DNA of 64,000 bases from Liquidambar formosana (GCA_039720395.1 CM077824.1:32080759-32144758), one strand, 5' to 3'; positions 49,201 to 60,261 are shown, numbered from the stretch's first letter. The notes: generated by a model from the sequence alone, not told the origin. Translations and numbers: made by a program.

Positions 49201-50888
49201 GTATTGTGCTGCATCATTTTTCCACCCAAGGTGGATGAATGTTACAATTTCATTTACTCTTGATCATATGCTATCAGTGTTAATTTTTCTCCCCTGAGCA
49301 AAGTATGCTGTATTTTTGTTTCATTTAATCTGTCTCTTTGAGCGAGCTTTGGTTCCCTTTGTGTGCTCAATGCTTTTATGTTTAGGATGATATACATACT
49401 TTAGGTACTAGGAAAAAGGGCTTATGAAGCTTGGCTTTTAGAAACCTCCCCTGATTTGGTCCAAACTTTCTTGGATGGAAAATAGGTTCCAGGATATGAG
49501 TACGGAAATTTTGTTGGTCCTACTATCTTATGTGATGTTACAACCAGCATGGAGTGCTACAAGGTATCCTTTTTCATGCTTCCAATCCTTCTGTTCATGT
49601 TTCAAAATAAGGAAACTTGGAATTTATTAGATTTTCAGTGGAAGAATTAGGGCCTGTTTGAGTGCCCAACTCGACATTAAAAAATTCAATAAATTTTACA
49701 TAGTATTAAAGACACAAATCCATCATCTTAAATTGAAAAATTCAAGAAAATGATGGTCATCTTCACAAAGAAAACTGGAAATTTAAAATACTGCCATTTC
49801 ATGAATTTCTTAAAATTGATCCTAGAACATGAACTATGTAAAATTTGTTGAATTGTTTAATTTAGAGTTGGACACCCAAATGGGCTTTTATAGAACCATA
49901 GATCTTTCCATATTGTTGACAGCATTGTATCTTGTGTTAAGCAGGAAGAAATCTTTGGACCTGTTCTCCTTTGTATGCAGGTTTGCTATATTGCTGATGC
50001 TGATGTTTCTTTTACGAACAAGTTTTATCGCTTAAGCTGGATATTAGTTGACGTATTTTCTTTTGTTGACCACTTACAGGCTGATAGCCTAGAAGAGGCC
50101 ATATCCGTTGTTAACAGAAACAAGTACTTGCCCTAACTCTTAATCCAAACCCCTTTGGATGTTGTCTTTTGGCATGCTTTTTCTTCTTCTCTCTCTCTCT
50201 CTTTTTTCTTTTTTTCTTTTTTGCTTTAATTTTTTTTAATGTATATATTTTTTTAAAACATACACAATGTGGCATGATTAAATGCTGTTGGGTGTGAGTT
50301 TTCATGATACATATCTCTGTTCTGTTTTGCTTGTTTTTTTGAGATGTAAAAGGAAGACCCTTCTTTTTTGCTTTTTTTTTTCCTGGTCGTCGTTTATTTT
50401 TCCTGAACAGTTGAAGGCACGAGAAGCATAATTTCTTTTTACAGCCCTGGGGTGATTTACAACTTTTTAAACTATGCTTTTCTTCAAGTTGCAGGAATGC
50501 AACTCAATTTATTTTAAAAACGTCTTGTAACATCATGACAAAACGCTCATCCAAATTCCTTCTAAATAAATCAGAATCCCTAAAAATACTATTATTCTCA
50601 TCCTAGTTATTACAGGTACGGCAATGGAGCTTCCATTTTTACCACATCTGGTGTTGCTGCAAGGAAGTTCCAGAATGAAGTTGAGGCTGGGCTGGTAAGC
50701 CAACTCTTTTCGTATGGCATGTAGAAATCTAAAATTGTTTGAGCCTGTTTATGCTTAATATAAGTTACTTAGATGTCTTTCTGGAATTGACCAGGTTGGG
50801 ATCAATGTTCCTGTTCCAATTCCATTGCCATTTTCCTCATTCAATGGTTCGAAGGCATCTTTTGCGGGCGATCTCAATTTTTGCGGTG

Positions 50889-50932
<44 letters not shown>

Positions 50933-52255
50933 ACACACACACATACGCACGCACGCTTGGTTCTTCCTCCCCTCCCCTCCCCTTTTCCTTTCCAGTGACA
51001 TAAAATAGGGTTGGTTGAATCATTTAATGAAGTGCACCTTGCTAAAGTGCAGATTCTTTTTTGTTTCCCTCTCTCTCATTCCTGAATTACAGGAAAGGCA
51101 GGCTTGCAGTTTTATACCCAGATTAAAACTGTGGCACAACAATGGAAGGATTTCCAGAGCCCTGATGTGTCGCTAGCTATGCGTCCTACAATTGAGACAG
51201 ATATGACAAGCCGAGGAGTGTCCTCAGCTTTGCCTCCAACATCTGAGGGAGATTTACCTAGCCAAGGAGTGTCAGCAGCCATGCCTCTTCCATCAGAGAG
51301 AGATATACCAAGCCATGGAGTGTCGCTGCCCATGAGTCCAACATCTGAGAGGGATTTACAAAATTGTGAAGCTTCGCAGTCTGTGACCCCAACATCTGAT
51401 AGGGACTTATCAACCCAGGGAGTGGTGCTGGCCTTGCCTCCTACATCTGAGAGGGATATGACAAACCTGGAAACGCCGCTATCTATACCTCCAGCAGCTG
51501 AGAGTGATCTACCAAGCCAGGTAGTGTCACTAGCCCCTCAAACCTCTGAGAGGATGTATATGCCTCAAACATCCCAGTGGAATGAAACTCTGCTCCCGAC
51601 ATCTCAAAGAACTGAAACTATTTCTCCGAATTCTGAGGGGATTTATATGCCTACAACATCTCAAAGGCACGACATGGTTCCAATGTTGCAGAGGACTGAC
51701 ACCACCATGTCTCCAACTTCTGAGAGGGTATACATGCCTACAACATCACACAGGAATGACAGTATGGGTCCAGCATCTCAAAGGGCTCACCCTGCTGCAC
51801 ATCCAACTTCCGAGAGGGTATACATGCTGGCAACATCTCATAGGAACGACAACATGGGTCAACCATCTCAAAGGCCTGATATTACTGTGCATGCGACATC
51901 CGATGGGGTTTACATGTCTGCTGCATCTCGCATGAATGACAATATGGATCCAACATCTCATAGGACCGACATTACTTCGCATCAAACTTCTGAGAGAATA
52001 TACATGTCTACAGCATCTCACATGAATGACAACATGGCTCTAACATCTCAACGGACTGATGGTATGCCTGCAAGTTCTGAGAGGATGTATATGCCTTGCA
52101 CAGTGCAGAGGAATGCTGGTTTGCCATCACCATCTGAGAGATTGTATATGCCTGCAACGTCTCAAAGGATTTATACTCAAAACTCAATAATTTCAATGGA
52201 TGAATTCCCTCCTCCGGGAGCATCACTGACTATGCCCACATCTCAGAGGATATAG
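36899..52255 (+). CDS. FAR1-like DNA-binding domain fused to ALDH6 with a repeat tail
   Basis: One spliced frame, 1058 aa, in 19 exons: 36899-37436, 38225-38316, 38456-38530, 38627-38788, 38876-38954, 39064-39218, 39569-39632, 41924-42003, 42338-42403, 43244-43294, 43429-43580, 47307-47397, 47657-47737, 49486-49563, 49945-49980, 50080-50123, 50616-50694, 50795-50885, 51093-52255. All borders are GT-AG with matching phases. Residues 1-180 are a FAR1/MULE-type zinc finger. 181-210 is a Ser-rich linker. 211-691 is a complete methylmalonate-semialdehyde dehydrogenase body: FNFP Asn 359, KPSEK Lys 382, FVGSNT 432-437, catalytic Cys 490 in GQRCMALS, and the CoA-dependent subfamily's GAKNH. 697-1058 are tandem repeats. 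ALDH6 normally oxidises malonate/methylmalonate semialdehyde to acetyl/propionyl-CoA in mitochondria. No transit peptide is visible here. The first ATG pair is 36899/36902 (TTG at 36890 is not a likely start). A normal ALDH6 paralogue elsewhere in the genome is expected. Confidence 0.85.
38382..38401. repeat. (CT)n tract in intron 2 of the fusion gene
   Basis: Ten CT units. Other CT tracts in the same gene's introns lie at 43330-43357, 44630-44671 and 50889-50912, the last passing into (CA)n to about 50942. Confidence 0.9.
39633..41923. other. 2.3-kb intron 7 of the fusion gene
   Basis: A T-rich intron without a recognisable element. At 39953-40080 a short imperfect repeat is seen ('ACATAACTTGC...TTTTTTGCAG' and 'ACATGACTTGGG...TTTTTTAG'). 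Part of 40650-40770 contains two copies of GTGTGACC-TAATATTTCTTC text. No coding motif. Confidence 0.4.
42450..42725. repeat. duplicated dispersed repeat in intron 9
   Basis: TTGGGAAGTACCACATCCCA at about 42466 and TTGGGAAGTCCCACATCCCA at about 42597 start two related units that continue through CCCAAATATTGGGTTTGA-like and GGGCCCTCCACCTAATAGCT text. The same sequence occurs once in exostosin intron 5 (13220-13325), so this is a genomic repeat family, here partly tandem. Confidence 0.7.
43581..46757. other. first part of the 3.7-kb intron 11 of the fusion gene
   Basis: It holds a long CT tract (44630-44671), C/T-rich text at 44270-44540 with an accidental open frame, a 'GGGTTCGGGTGCGGGTGTCGG' repeat-like segment at 46107-46127 and a (GT)20 tract at 46241-46280. 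No exon is needed to connect exons 11 and 12, which join in frame across this intron. Confidence 0.5.
46241..46280. repeat. (GT)n microsatellite
   Basis: Twenty GT units in intron 11, flanked on both sides by ACATAT. Confidence 0.95.
46758..47028. mobile_element. Stowaway MITE in intron 11
   Basis: Perfect Stowaway-type ends: CTCCCTCCGTCCCATAAAGA at 46758 and, on the right, TCTTTGTGGGACGGAGGGAG ending at 47028. TA duplications lie at 46756-46757 and 47029-47030. The 271-bp body is AT-rich and non-coding. It lies 278 bp before exon 12 and leaves the acceptor untouched. Confidence 0.95.
51167..52222 (+). repeat. coding tandem repeats: 51-bp units then 90-bp units
   Basis: Within exon 19 of the fusion gene. 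From 51167 to 51523 there are seven 17-residue units of the type VSLAMPPTSERDLPSQG. From 51542 there are about six units of 28-30 residues of the type [18 protein letters not shown], followed by two shorter ones ([15 protein letters not shown]). The end reads [11 protein letters not shown]. Ordinary ALDH6 ends soon after QQWKD with a motif like VSLAMPTSQ (family recall), so the tail looks like that motif multiplied. The frame is kept open through about 1050 bp and repeat units differ mostly by point changes. Confidence 0.85.
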
Positions 52256-52534
52256 GATATGATACCATGCTATTTATATCTCATTGCAGGAAATGTATAG
52301 ACAGTGATCTCATCCTGCTAAAAATGTTTCCTTTTTGCTTTTTTCAGTTCTATGAAAGCTATTTTCTTGCATAGCCCATTTATGTTCTCTTTTTCCATGC
52401 CAAATATCTTCCCTTTTATTTATTTATTTATTTTTTGGGTAAATGAGGGGGAAAAGTCAGGACTACATATCAGCATGAATGAGTAGAGGCAATGAAGTAC
52501 CTTCATTGATGGAGAGAAGAAGGAAGAGAATGCC

Positions 52535-52815
52535 GTGTACAAACATGGCTTGGGTTTAAACTGTTCATCCTCCATTGATAAAGACATCAAATTCAGAGTC
52601 CATGCTGTTAGCTGCTCAAACTCTCAAGTTAGGAAGCTGTCAATCACTCAAACTCAGACTCAAGTTGGGAGAAATCCTCATGAGAATGATAATGATGTTG
52701 TGGTGGTGACTCCTCCTTTGCCTTCTCATGTGAATTCTATCACAGGATCATCATCAAACCCATTGGTGAAGCATTGCCTCAAGCTTCGCTGCAGCTCTTC
52801 TTACCGCCACTCTCA
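52535..52815 (+). pseudogene. fragment resembling exon 1 of a SpoU-type tRNA/rRNA methyltransferase gene
   Basis: The frame contains PLPSHVNSITGSSSNPLVKH followed by CLKLRCSSSYRHSHGS. These words resemble the N-terminal region of plant SpoU-family RNA methyltransferases (LPSHVKSITSTSNPFVKH-like, from recall). There is no convincing in-frame ATG: the open frame begins at a GTG within GAA-rich text. A possible donor CATG|GTTCAT is at about 52819. No downstream exon with SAM-binding or SpoU knot motifs was seen in the next several kb, so it is probably a truncated gene copy. It starts 280 bp after the fusion gene stop. Confidence 0.45.
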
Positions 52816-52899
52816 TGGTTCATCTGGGTTCTTTCTTATTATTACTAATTATATACAGCTCAAAATCAATTGAGTAATTGTTCAAAAGTATTTTTCCTT

Positions 52900-55800
52900 T
52901 TCCTTTTCCTTTGTTTGGTTATTTAGAAAATGGAATCAAAAGAGAAAATCAAATTTTGAATCTTTTTTCTTTTTTCTTTTTTCCCTCCCTGTTGTTTTGA
53001 TTTACATAAAATATTAAAAACTGAACTAAGCAGAACTAATTAAATCAATGAGGTCTCATCTTTTATTGTTTTGATTTTATCTAGGTTATTTATTTGATCT
53101 TTTTATACACATCACACTCATCAAATATCAAGATGATTGGAAATTAACAGAACGTTTCATCCATAAATATAAATATACCGGATTAAACGGCCACCCATTT
53201 TGATGCCCCGGTTCCATCCCTGAGTAGAGGCACCCACCAAGTCAGCAAAAGGAAAACTAGAAAGCCCCAGTTGGTGAAAAAGTAAAAAATTACAAGTGCA
53301 GTTACGTCCAAGGTTAGAAAAGAAATTAGGACATTGATTGGTTCCTTCCTCTATAAGAGCGCTGGAATAATTGACCCTCTCTACAAGGGCGGGCGTGGGG
53401 CTCAGAATAATTGACCCTCCTTTTATTATTTATCCATAATTTTTTTGGGGACTTTGGTCACAAGTTCATGAAGTTAGACTTGTGTAGTCATAACTCTATC
53501 ATAAAATCTTATGTAGCCAAAAGTCCTTCTTAGATATTTTCAGACGATATTACCCTTTTATATTATGTAGCAAAAGATTCTTTTTAGAAAGTTACATATA
53601 ATCAATGTAACTGTTTTTTTAATATTTTTTTTATACATAATTTTATATTCATCATGAGTCTTTTTCCTAATTTTTTCCAAAAAAAAAAAAAAAATCAATT
53701 AAATCTGAGGCAAACATCTACTTGTAAGTTGTAACTAAAGTATGTAATGAACCCACAGAAAATAGTTACATGAAAAAAATTACTTTTAAGTCAATTGTGA
53801 CTGAATTTTAGTCACAAAATATTTAAATATTACAAATTTTTAGTTTCAAACACATCAATTTAACTGATTCAATAGTTACATCTAATAAATTTAATAATTT
53901 TGTATGGGAAATTGTGTAAAATTGAAACCACATTAAAATAGTTACATGTTTATTTATTTTAAAACCTGATACATGTAAATATGTAATCAATATAACTATT
54001 TTTTTTTTATACATAATTTTATTTTCATCATGGGTCTTGTTTCGAAAAGCTTAACGAATAGATTTCAAATATATAAATTTTATTGGAAATCGATATCTAG
54101 ATCAAAAGTTATGTCATTTTAAAATTTCAAAACAAAAAACAACACTTAAGGGTAAACTTGACTTTATGCATTTACCTACGGTTACAAAAGTAAACTCATT
54201 TTACTTAAAAGTGGACTTATAGGCTGCATAAGTTTGCTGCATAGACTTATGCCTTTATAAGTCCTATAAAAATAGACTTTTCACTAATTTCCCCATTTTT
54301 TTTAAGACGTAAAATTTAGATACAACTTTTAGATCTCTTGTAAATTTCCCTTCATAATTTTTATTATTTTATTTTTGCCTATCTCAATTTCCTTGTTAGC
54401 ATTTTTGCCTCGCATCAGTGTTCTTTGTTTGCTTGGTTGCCCTCTCTCGGGCTATTTTCCCATTATTGTTATGTTCTTTTTATTCTTAATAAGTTGGAAA
54501 TAAGACTTTATTGAGTTGAGTTGAGTTGAGGCTTAAAAAAAAAAAATTACATGTTCCATTGGAAAGATTCTTTTGCAGAAAAAATTTAAAAGGAGTTTTG
54601 AATATCAATGAGGAAGATGAGGATTAATAAATAAAAAGCGTCAGAATATTTGTTATTTTTGGTGGATTTTTGTTTCAAAAAGCTTATGATATGTAACCCC
54701 AGATGATGGACCGATCGTTTAATTCCTAGCTAGGATTTACACCCTAAGAAGCGAAATGTCTTTATTGGGAGTTCTCACTCTCTCTTGGAGTTGGGACCAA
54801 CCATGTTTATTTTGAGTATTGATTGATACAAAATGGGCAGTCTGACCAAACGTCTAGATATCTTGTTGGAAAAATATATTTGAAGATTTAGATTCAAGTT
54901 ACAATTTTTATACAATTTTTTTTTTAACAGAAAGTAACTTTGTCAGATAGTGAATAGAACTTGGTCACGTCAACTTGTAGCTGTGACAAGTAATTAGTGA
55001 AGCTTAGTCATAAATTTCTTTTTTAGAGACCATTGAATCTTAGGCATGTAATGGCTTAGGAATTATGTAAAAAATTATGCCTTCTAATTTAGACATTATA
55101 TAATGGCATATGCAAACAAATGTTTACTAATTCTATCAGTTTGTCTATCGCAATAGAAAACCTCACAAGGTTTCATGAATGAGATTTTCTCTATTTGTTT
55201 GTCTTAGGTTTGAGCCACATAATCAAACTCCTCAATGGCCGAGGTGCCCATCTTAGAAAAATTGTAAATTATATGTAAAATATGATGTGATTTTACTAGC
55301 GACAAATATATAATATTCTTTTCGGCTGTTTATAGGACAAAGAAAGAAAAGAAAATATAAAATACTTTTCATTTGATTTGACTTTTATTTATTTATTTAT
55401 TTTTAAAAGTTTCTTATCAATTGAATTTTTTTAAAAAACCTTTTTAACAAGGTGCCTGGAATTAATTTGACCACGACTAATTCTTGGGCACGCGTAGTAC
55501 CCTTGGCCCCATCCTGCGTGCATTGAGCAACTACAAGGTCTTATGGGTTTCAAGATGGTTTTTAAGACGACCAACACTTTTGTGAGGTTTCAAACACTGA
55601 AACTATGATTCCTGATACGTCTATCAATCAAGATTCGACTTGTCACTAAGTTAATTTTTTGGGATTAAAATTTTTTATAATTGCTATTGTTTTTCCTACA
55701 CTAAAATCCTTAAAAAAATAAAATAAAATAAAATAAAATAAAAAGGAAGAAGAAGAAGAAGAAGAAGAAGAAGAAGAAGAAGAAGAAGGTGGATTGAGCT

Positions 55801-56470
55801 AGCATCTGATCGATTAATTTTGACACCTAGACACGTGGAGTGCTCATAAACAGGTCTTACCCATTTTAGAAAATGAAAAAGCTGTGGATCATAAAAAGTG
55901 CTCACACTAGAGGCTAAAAATGAAATGATGAGAGCGCGGGGGTGAGTGGGAGGTGAAGAGGTGGGGGTTGGTGTTGTTTTAGAACATCCAAAAACAATGA
56001 CGTAGTGAAAGCATTTTCCTCGTTCTTAGAGTGTGTCTCCACCGTTAAAACTCAGCCATCACACAAACAGAAAATCCAGACAAATCCCACGTCCTTAAAA
56101 CGTTGATTCACAACCTACGTCATCCATACACCATGATGACACCTTTGATTATTTCTCCAAAATTGACACAAAAGAAAGAAATGTGGGTGAATCATTAATT
56201 TAACCTATTTCATTTTCCTAATTGAGGGGCTTATCACAATGATTGATATGAGACATGCACATTGATATATAAATGCCCATTAAAAAATAAAAATAAAAAA
56301 AATACGGAGTTAACACTAATGTACATGGTGTCAAACATGAGAAATACAAGATATTGAGACATTTGAGGTACAGTGAGTCAGACAAGGTGTTTGCGTGTCT
56401 TGTGTCCGTCATATTAGTTTCACTCTTTAAAAATTTTAAAATATATTTGTAAAAAAATCAATAAAATCAT
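52900..56470. other. intergenic, no gene seen
   Basis: AT-rich DNA. 54380-54500 (TTTGCCTCGCATCAGTG..., CTTTTTATTCTTAATAAG) resembles the 3' end of a LINE, but no coding part is recognisable. An (AAATA)n-(AAG)n compound microsatellite lies at 55718-55788. The motif TTAGTCACAAA/TTTTATACATAATTTTA recurs at 53630 and 54010, suggesting a local duplicated segment. Confidence 0.45.
55745..55788. repeat. (GAA)n microsatellite
   Basis: About 14 GAA units preceded by AAATA repeats, probably an expanded retroposon tail. Confidence 0.95.
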
Positions 56471-56475
56471 ATACT

Positions 56476-56638
56476 TAATTCATCTGATTATTATTATTCT
56501 TATTATTATTATTTTTTTTTTCAGTCGTTAGAAACTCACAAATCCACACACACATCTGGGGAATCGAACCCCTCATGCACACCCAAATGGATGGGAAATG
56601 CCATCTGAGGTACATATGCTCGGCTAATTCATCTGATT
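56476..56638 (-). mobile_element. tRNA-derived SINE with perfect 14-bp target duplication
   Basis: The body is 56490-56624. TAATTCATCTGATT flanks it at 56476-56489 and 56625-56638. On the minus strand it starts GCCGAGCATATGTACC. The A box TACCTCAGATGG corresponds to 56601-56612 and the B box GGTTCGATTCC to 56560-56570. The A-rich tail is at 56490-56521. At 135 bp it is short. A degraded sibling is at 6549-6689. Confidence 0.85.
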
Positions 56639-56646
56639 TGATCATA

Positions 56647-56908
56647 CTCCCTCTGTTCCAAATTAAGTATCCCCTTTGAAAAAACACGTTTTTTAAGAAA
56701 ACCCTATTAAATACTTTCACATTAATGCATATGTTTTGAAATTTCAATTTTGCCTTTAAGTGTGTAAAACATTAGAAAATGTGAGAATACCTTTTTAAGG
56801 GTATTTTAGGAATTGAATAAAAAATTAACCATTAATTTTTGAAATAAGACAATTATTTTGAATCACCCCAAAAAGAAAAGTAAGACACTTATTTAAGAAC
56901 GGAGAGAG
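56647..56908. mobile_element. Stowaway MITE next to the SINE
   Basis: The ends CTCCCTCTGTTCCAAATTAA and, on the right, TTATTTAAGAACGGAGAGAG are inverted repeats with TA duplications at 56645-56646 and 56909-56910. Its 262 bp are non-coding. It begins eight bases after the SINE target duplication. Confidence 0.88.
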
Positions 56909-56910
56909 TA

Positions 56911-57498
56911 CTATTTATTGTTATTATTACTACATTTTTATTGGTAGAGTTAATCCTCCATTATGTGGTGGTCCATTAAAGTATGATACATGTCAAAATT
57001 CTCCCAAAAAATACTGCATAACAACATGGATCTGAACCATAGCTCTTATCTATAAAAGCTAGCGTGCATGTTAGGGGCACGTTAATGAAAAGAAAATAAA
57101 ATAGAAGTTCCTTTCATCTGGTGGTCCAAGGAATTAGTGAACTGTTGAGTACGTGAAGTCTTGTGCTCAATCACTCGTGACAAACCTATACACACCTCTA
57201 GATTTGGACCAATTTGCCCGAGGCATATATGCCTCTGTGCCTCTGTGGTCAATTATTTGGATATATGGTTCCAATGAAACATCAAGGAAGGTTCATTGAG
57301 GCAGAGACATGGGTGTAGGGTAGATGGGTGGAGATGAATGGCACCATATAGTTTCTCATTATGTCATGAGCTTCTCGCAGGTGGTAAGTTGTATTTGACA
57401 GTTGACACAACAAAAGCAGTTTAACAAAAGTTCTCTCCCCAGTCACTCTTATCACGTTAATCACGCAACTTCATGTTCTTCACTTCTTAAGCCAACCA

Positions 57499-57530
<32 letters not shown>

Positions 57531-59490
57531 CAGCTTATATCAATTAAATATTGAGTATGTCCATGTTCATTATTATAGGTTCAGCTAGAAAAAGTTCATA
57601 CCAACAAAAAGAGGATATTAAAAGTTTCAGAAACTTAAGTAAATTGCAATGTTTATAGGGATAGAACAAATATAAAAATGATTGTCAAGCTTTTAGAGAG
57701 GTTCTGTAGGGGCACAGGGAGAGAGTGGTATGGAAAAATACCAACAAGATGTTCAAAGATGAGGGACCTATCACCTATGGCTTGTAAGCTAGGCAAGGAA
57801 ATATTGCATGTACGACAGTGTCACAGTGACATCTTTGATTTACATTTAGTGGCTGAGAGTATATTAATTTTAACCTTTTTAGGCAAATCCTTATTTTTTT
57901 TAATTAAAAAAAATTAATAATTTTAATATAAAGAGGTTTCGAGATACTTACATACTTGACTAATTTTCTGAGTACATGTAATCATCTCATCCCATCCCAC
58001 ATGCAGTGGGCAGTTATAAGACAAAGTTTATGACAATGACCTTAAGGAGGAGTGATGAGAGTTGAATCTAATACCCCTATTGCTTGGCATGAGGTCTTAG
58101 GACCACTCAGTCCAACCCTAAGAGTTGACGGATCCCTTACTTTTCACTAAAAAAAAATGGAATACAAATACGGGAAGACATGGAAAATTATCTCACAAAG
58201 CCAATAAACAATAAACAAAATCCACTCTAAGACAAAACCTAACTCCGAATAGCTACCAAAAAAAGAGAGTCGACAATGGATTCACCGGCCCTATAATTAA
58301 GCAGGCAAGAACTAGCAATTTACTTGACTTCTTTGATTTCACACAAACCCTTTCGGACGTTTTACCTCAACCCTGTTAGATGTCCCACCAACTAAGACGC
58401 ATACAGTGGCTGAGAGGGAAAAAAAATAGTGCGATGGAAGGATGGCACAGATGTGCATGCTTGGTTTCACTATAGAGTAAGCAGAAGCTTTCTGCGATGT
58501 TGTAGGCAATAAATAAGGTGAAAACAGAGATGTTGGCCTTGTTTTAGGCAGTGAGAACTCTTGATTACGAGCAAATAGTAATGTATATGGTGATGGAACC
58601 GATGAAGTTCTGTGTGGGAGACATTATAATGACAACTAGAGGAGAATGGGAGTTAAGTGGATGAAACATTATATATATATATATATATATATTGATATAA
58701 GAAGGTTCCAGGATACTTATACACCCAACTAATCCCTAAGCACATGTAACTATATATATATATGTTGATATAAAAAAGTTCCAAGATACTTATACACCCA
58801 ACTAATCCCAAGCACATGTAACCTCATGAATTTTATCATGTAATTGCCCATTTCTTTCAGATACTTAGGAAACTAAAATGTGAGTATGTAAAGCAAGTTT
58901 TCATTCATATGTAAGAGAAGATTTTCTAAATAAAAAAAAGAAAAAGGAAAAAAGAATACATTTGTTTTTGGTAAACACAGATCAACCTAAAGTAATAAAA
59001 TAAAAATAAAAATAAAAAAGTAATATATATATATATATATATATATATAAAGGAGCAAAATATAGTTTAATATTCAGATTATGGGTCCAATTTTGATTCA
59101 AATAAATAATGAAAGTGAAGAGTAAAGATGATGACAAAGGCAGTAAAGAGAGAAAAGCAAAGCTTTCTCTGTCTCTCACAAGTCACAAACAGAATCGCAA
59201 TGAGATATATGCTCACTAGTCACTAGTATAGCAATTAGCACGGATGGGGGCTCACTCTCCAACACCCTAAAAAGCTAAACAAAACATTTTTGCAAACACA
59301 AAAGAACGAACCCTAAGCCCAAAGATGCCATCTCTATCTCTCTCTCATTCATTCATTCAAATGTTTTGACAGTCCTTCATTCAATACACTTTCAAACCAC
59401 CACTTTTTCAGACACCACCAAATCACTCCACACTGCAACTAATTATTACCAAGAGCCCTATGCAGAGAGAGAGAGAGAAGCAAGATAGGC
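56911..59490. other. intergenic, repeats
   Basis: No gene is supported. (CT)n tract at about 57500-57526. A segment at 58030-58150 has tRNA-like text on the minus strand (GGACTGAGTGGTCC, then TTAGATTCAACTC) and may be another decayed SINE. (TA)n tracts lie at 58670-58692 and 59020-59050. Confidence 0.4.
58690..58825. repeat. two tandem copies of a ~68-bp repeat
   Basis: GTTCCAGGATACTTATACAC and GTTCCAAGATACTTATACAC start near-identical units ending in AAGCACATGTAAC, separated by (TA)n. A third, more diverged copy (GTTTCGAGATACTTACATAC ... GTACATGTAATC) lies at about 57936-57985. Confidence 0.8.
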
Positions 59491-59493
59491 TTA

Positions 59494-59641
59494 AGTCTGT
59501 GCAGGGCTAGGAATAGGCCCAACAGGCAATGGAGAAGAGCTTAGGCAGCTACTGTTGTGCTTCACATTGTTCAGTGACTGAGGAGGAGCCTGAGACTCAG
59601 TTCCCTCATAGAGAGAGACACTGAGACAGGGAGAGTTCTGT
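59494..59641 (-). other. possible terminal coding exon, unknown
   Basis: On the minus strand an acceptor-like GTTACAG is followed by a 48-codon open frame (NSPCLSVSLYEGTESQ ... PLPVGPIPSPAQT) ending in TAA. The composition is more coding-like than its flanks, but no upstream exon was found and the Dof gene ends with its own stop at 60262. It may be an alternative 3' exon of the Dof locus or a chance frame. Confidence 0.2.
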
Positions 59642-60261
59642 AACACTGACTGAACATAAAACAAATCAAAGATATGCCATTAAGTCTATTCAATAACAGT
59701 CCAAATTCATCACAGATCCCAACGTGTGTAGAGCCTCAACTCATGAAGAGCTATTTAGCCAAAAAAAAAAAAAAAACTCATGAAGAGCTGAGATCAAATT
59801 ATTCAAACCATTTTCCTATGTACCCACAACAGTAGCTAATCCATATAATGTGATGAAGAAACATATATTGAGAGAGAGAGAGAAGCACCAGCCTTTCACT
59901 TCATATATACCAAGTCTTTTATTGACACCATGAACAGCAATTGTGCTGGTTCTTCGTAGGAACATGCGAAAGAAATGAAGAACATCACCATCATTAAAAT
60001 AAGTGCTAAGAAAGAAAAAAAACTGTTTTGATCAGCATCTTACTAGAACAAAACAAAATACAAAAAAAAAAAAAAAAAAACACTACTTTCACTCTTTTCC
60101 CAACTTTTTTCATGTCTGATCTGCACCCACAAAACAAGAAGATACATATATATCTGAGATGAGTTTAGATAACCTATATATCATTTACCTTTTTCCTTTT
60201 CGTCTTTCTTTTTTTTTTTTTTTTTTGCCCTTTTCATCACCTTGTAAAGGTCTACCTCAAG

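Noticed and set aside
50889..50942. CT/CA tract considered as a CRISPR-like or satellite array
   Set aside because: It is a plain dinucleotide microsatellite in a plant intron, with no spacer structure.
51112..52226. Open frames on both strands overlapping the repeat exon
   Set aside because: They are shadows of the tandem repeats, because repeat units of 51 and 90 bp keep all frames free of stops. The frame continuous with ALDH6 is the real one.
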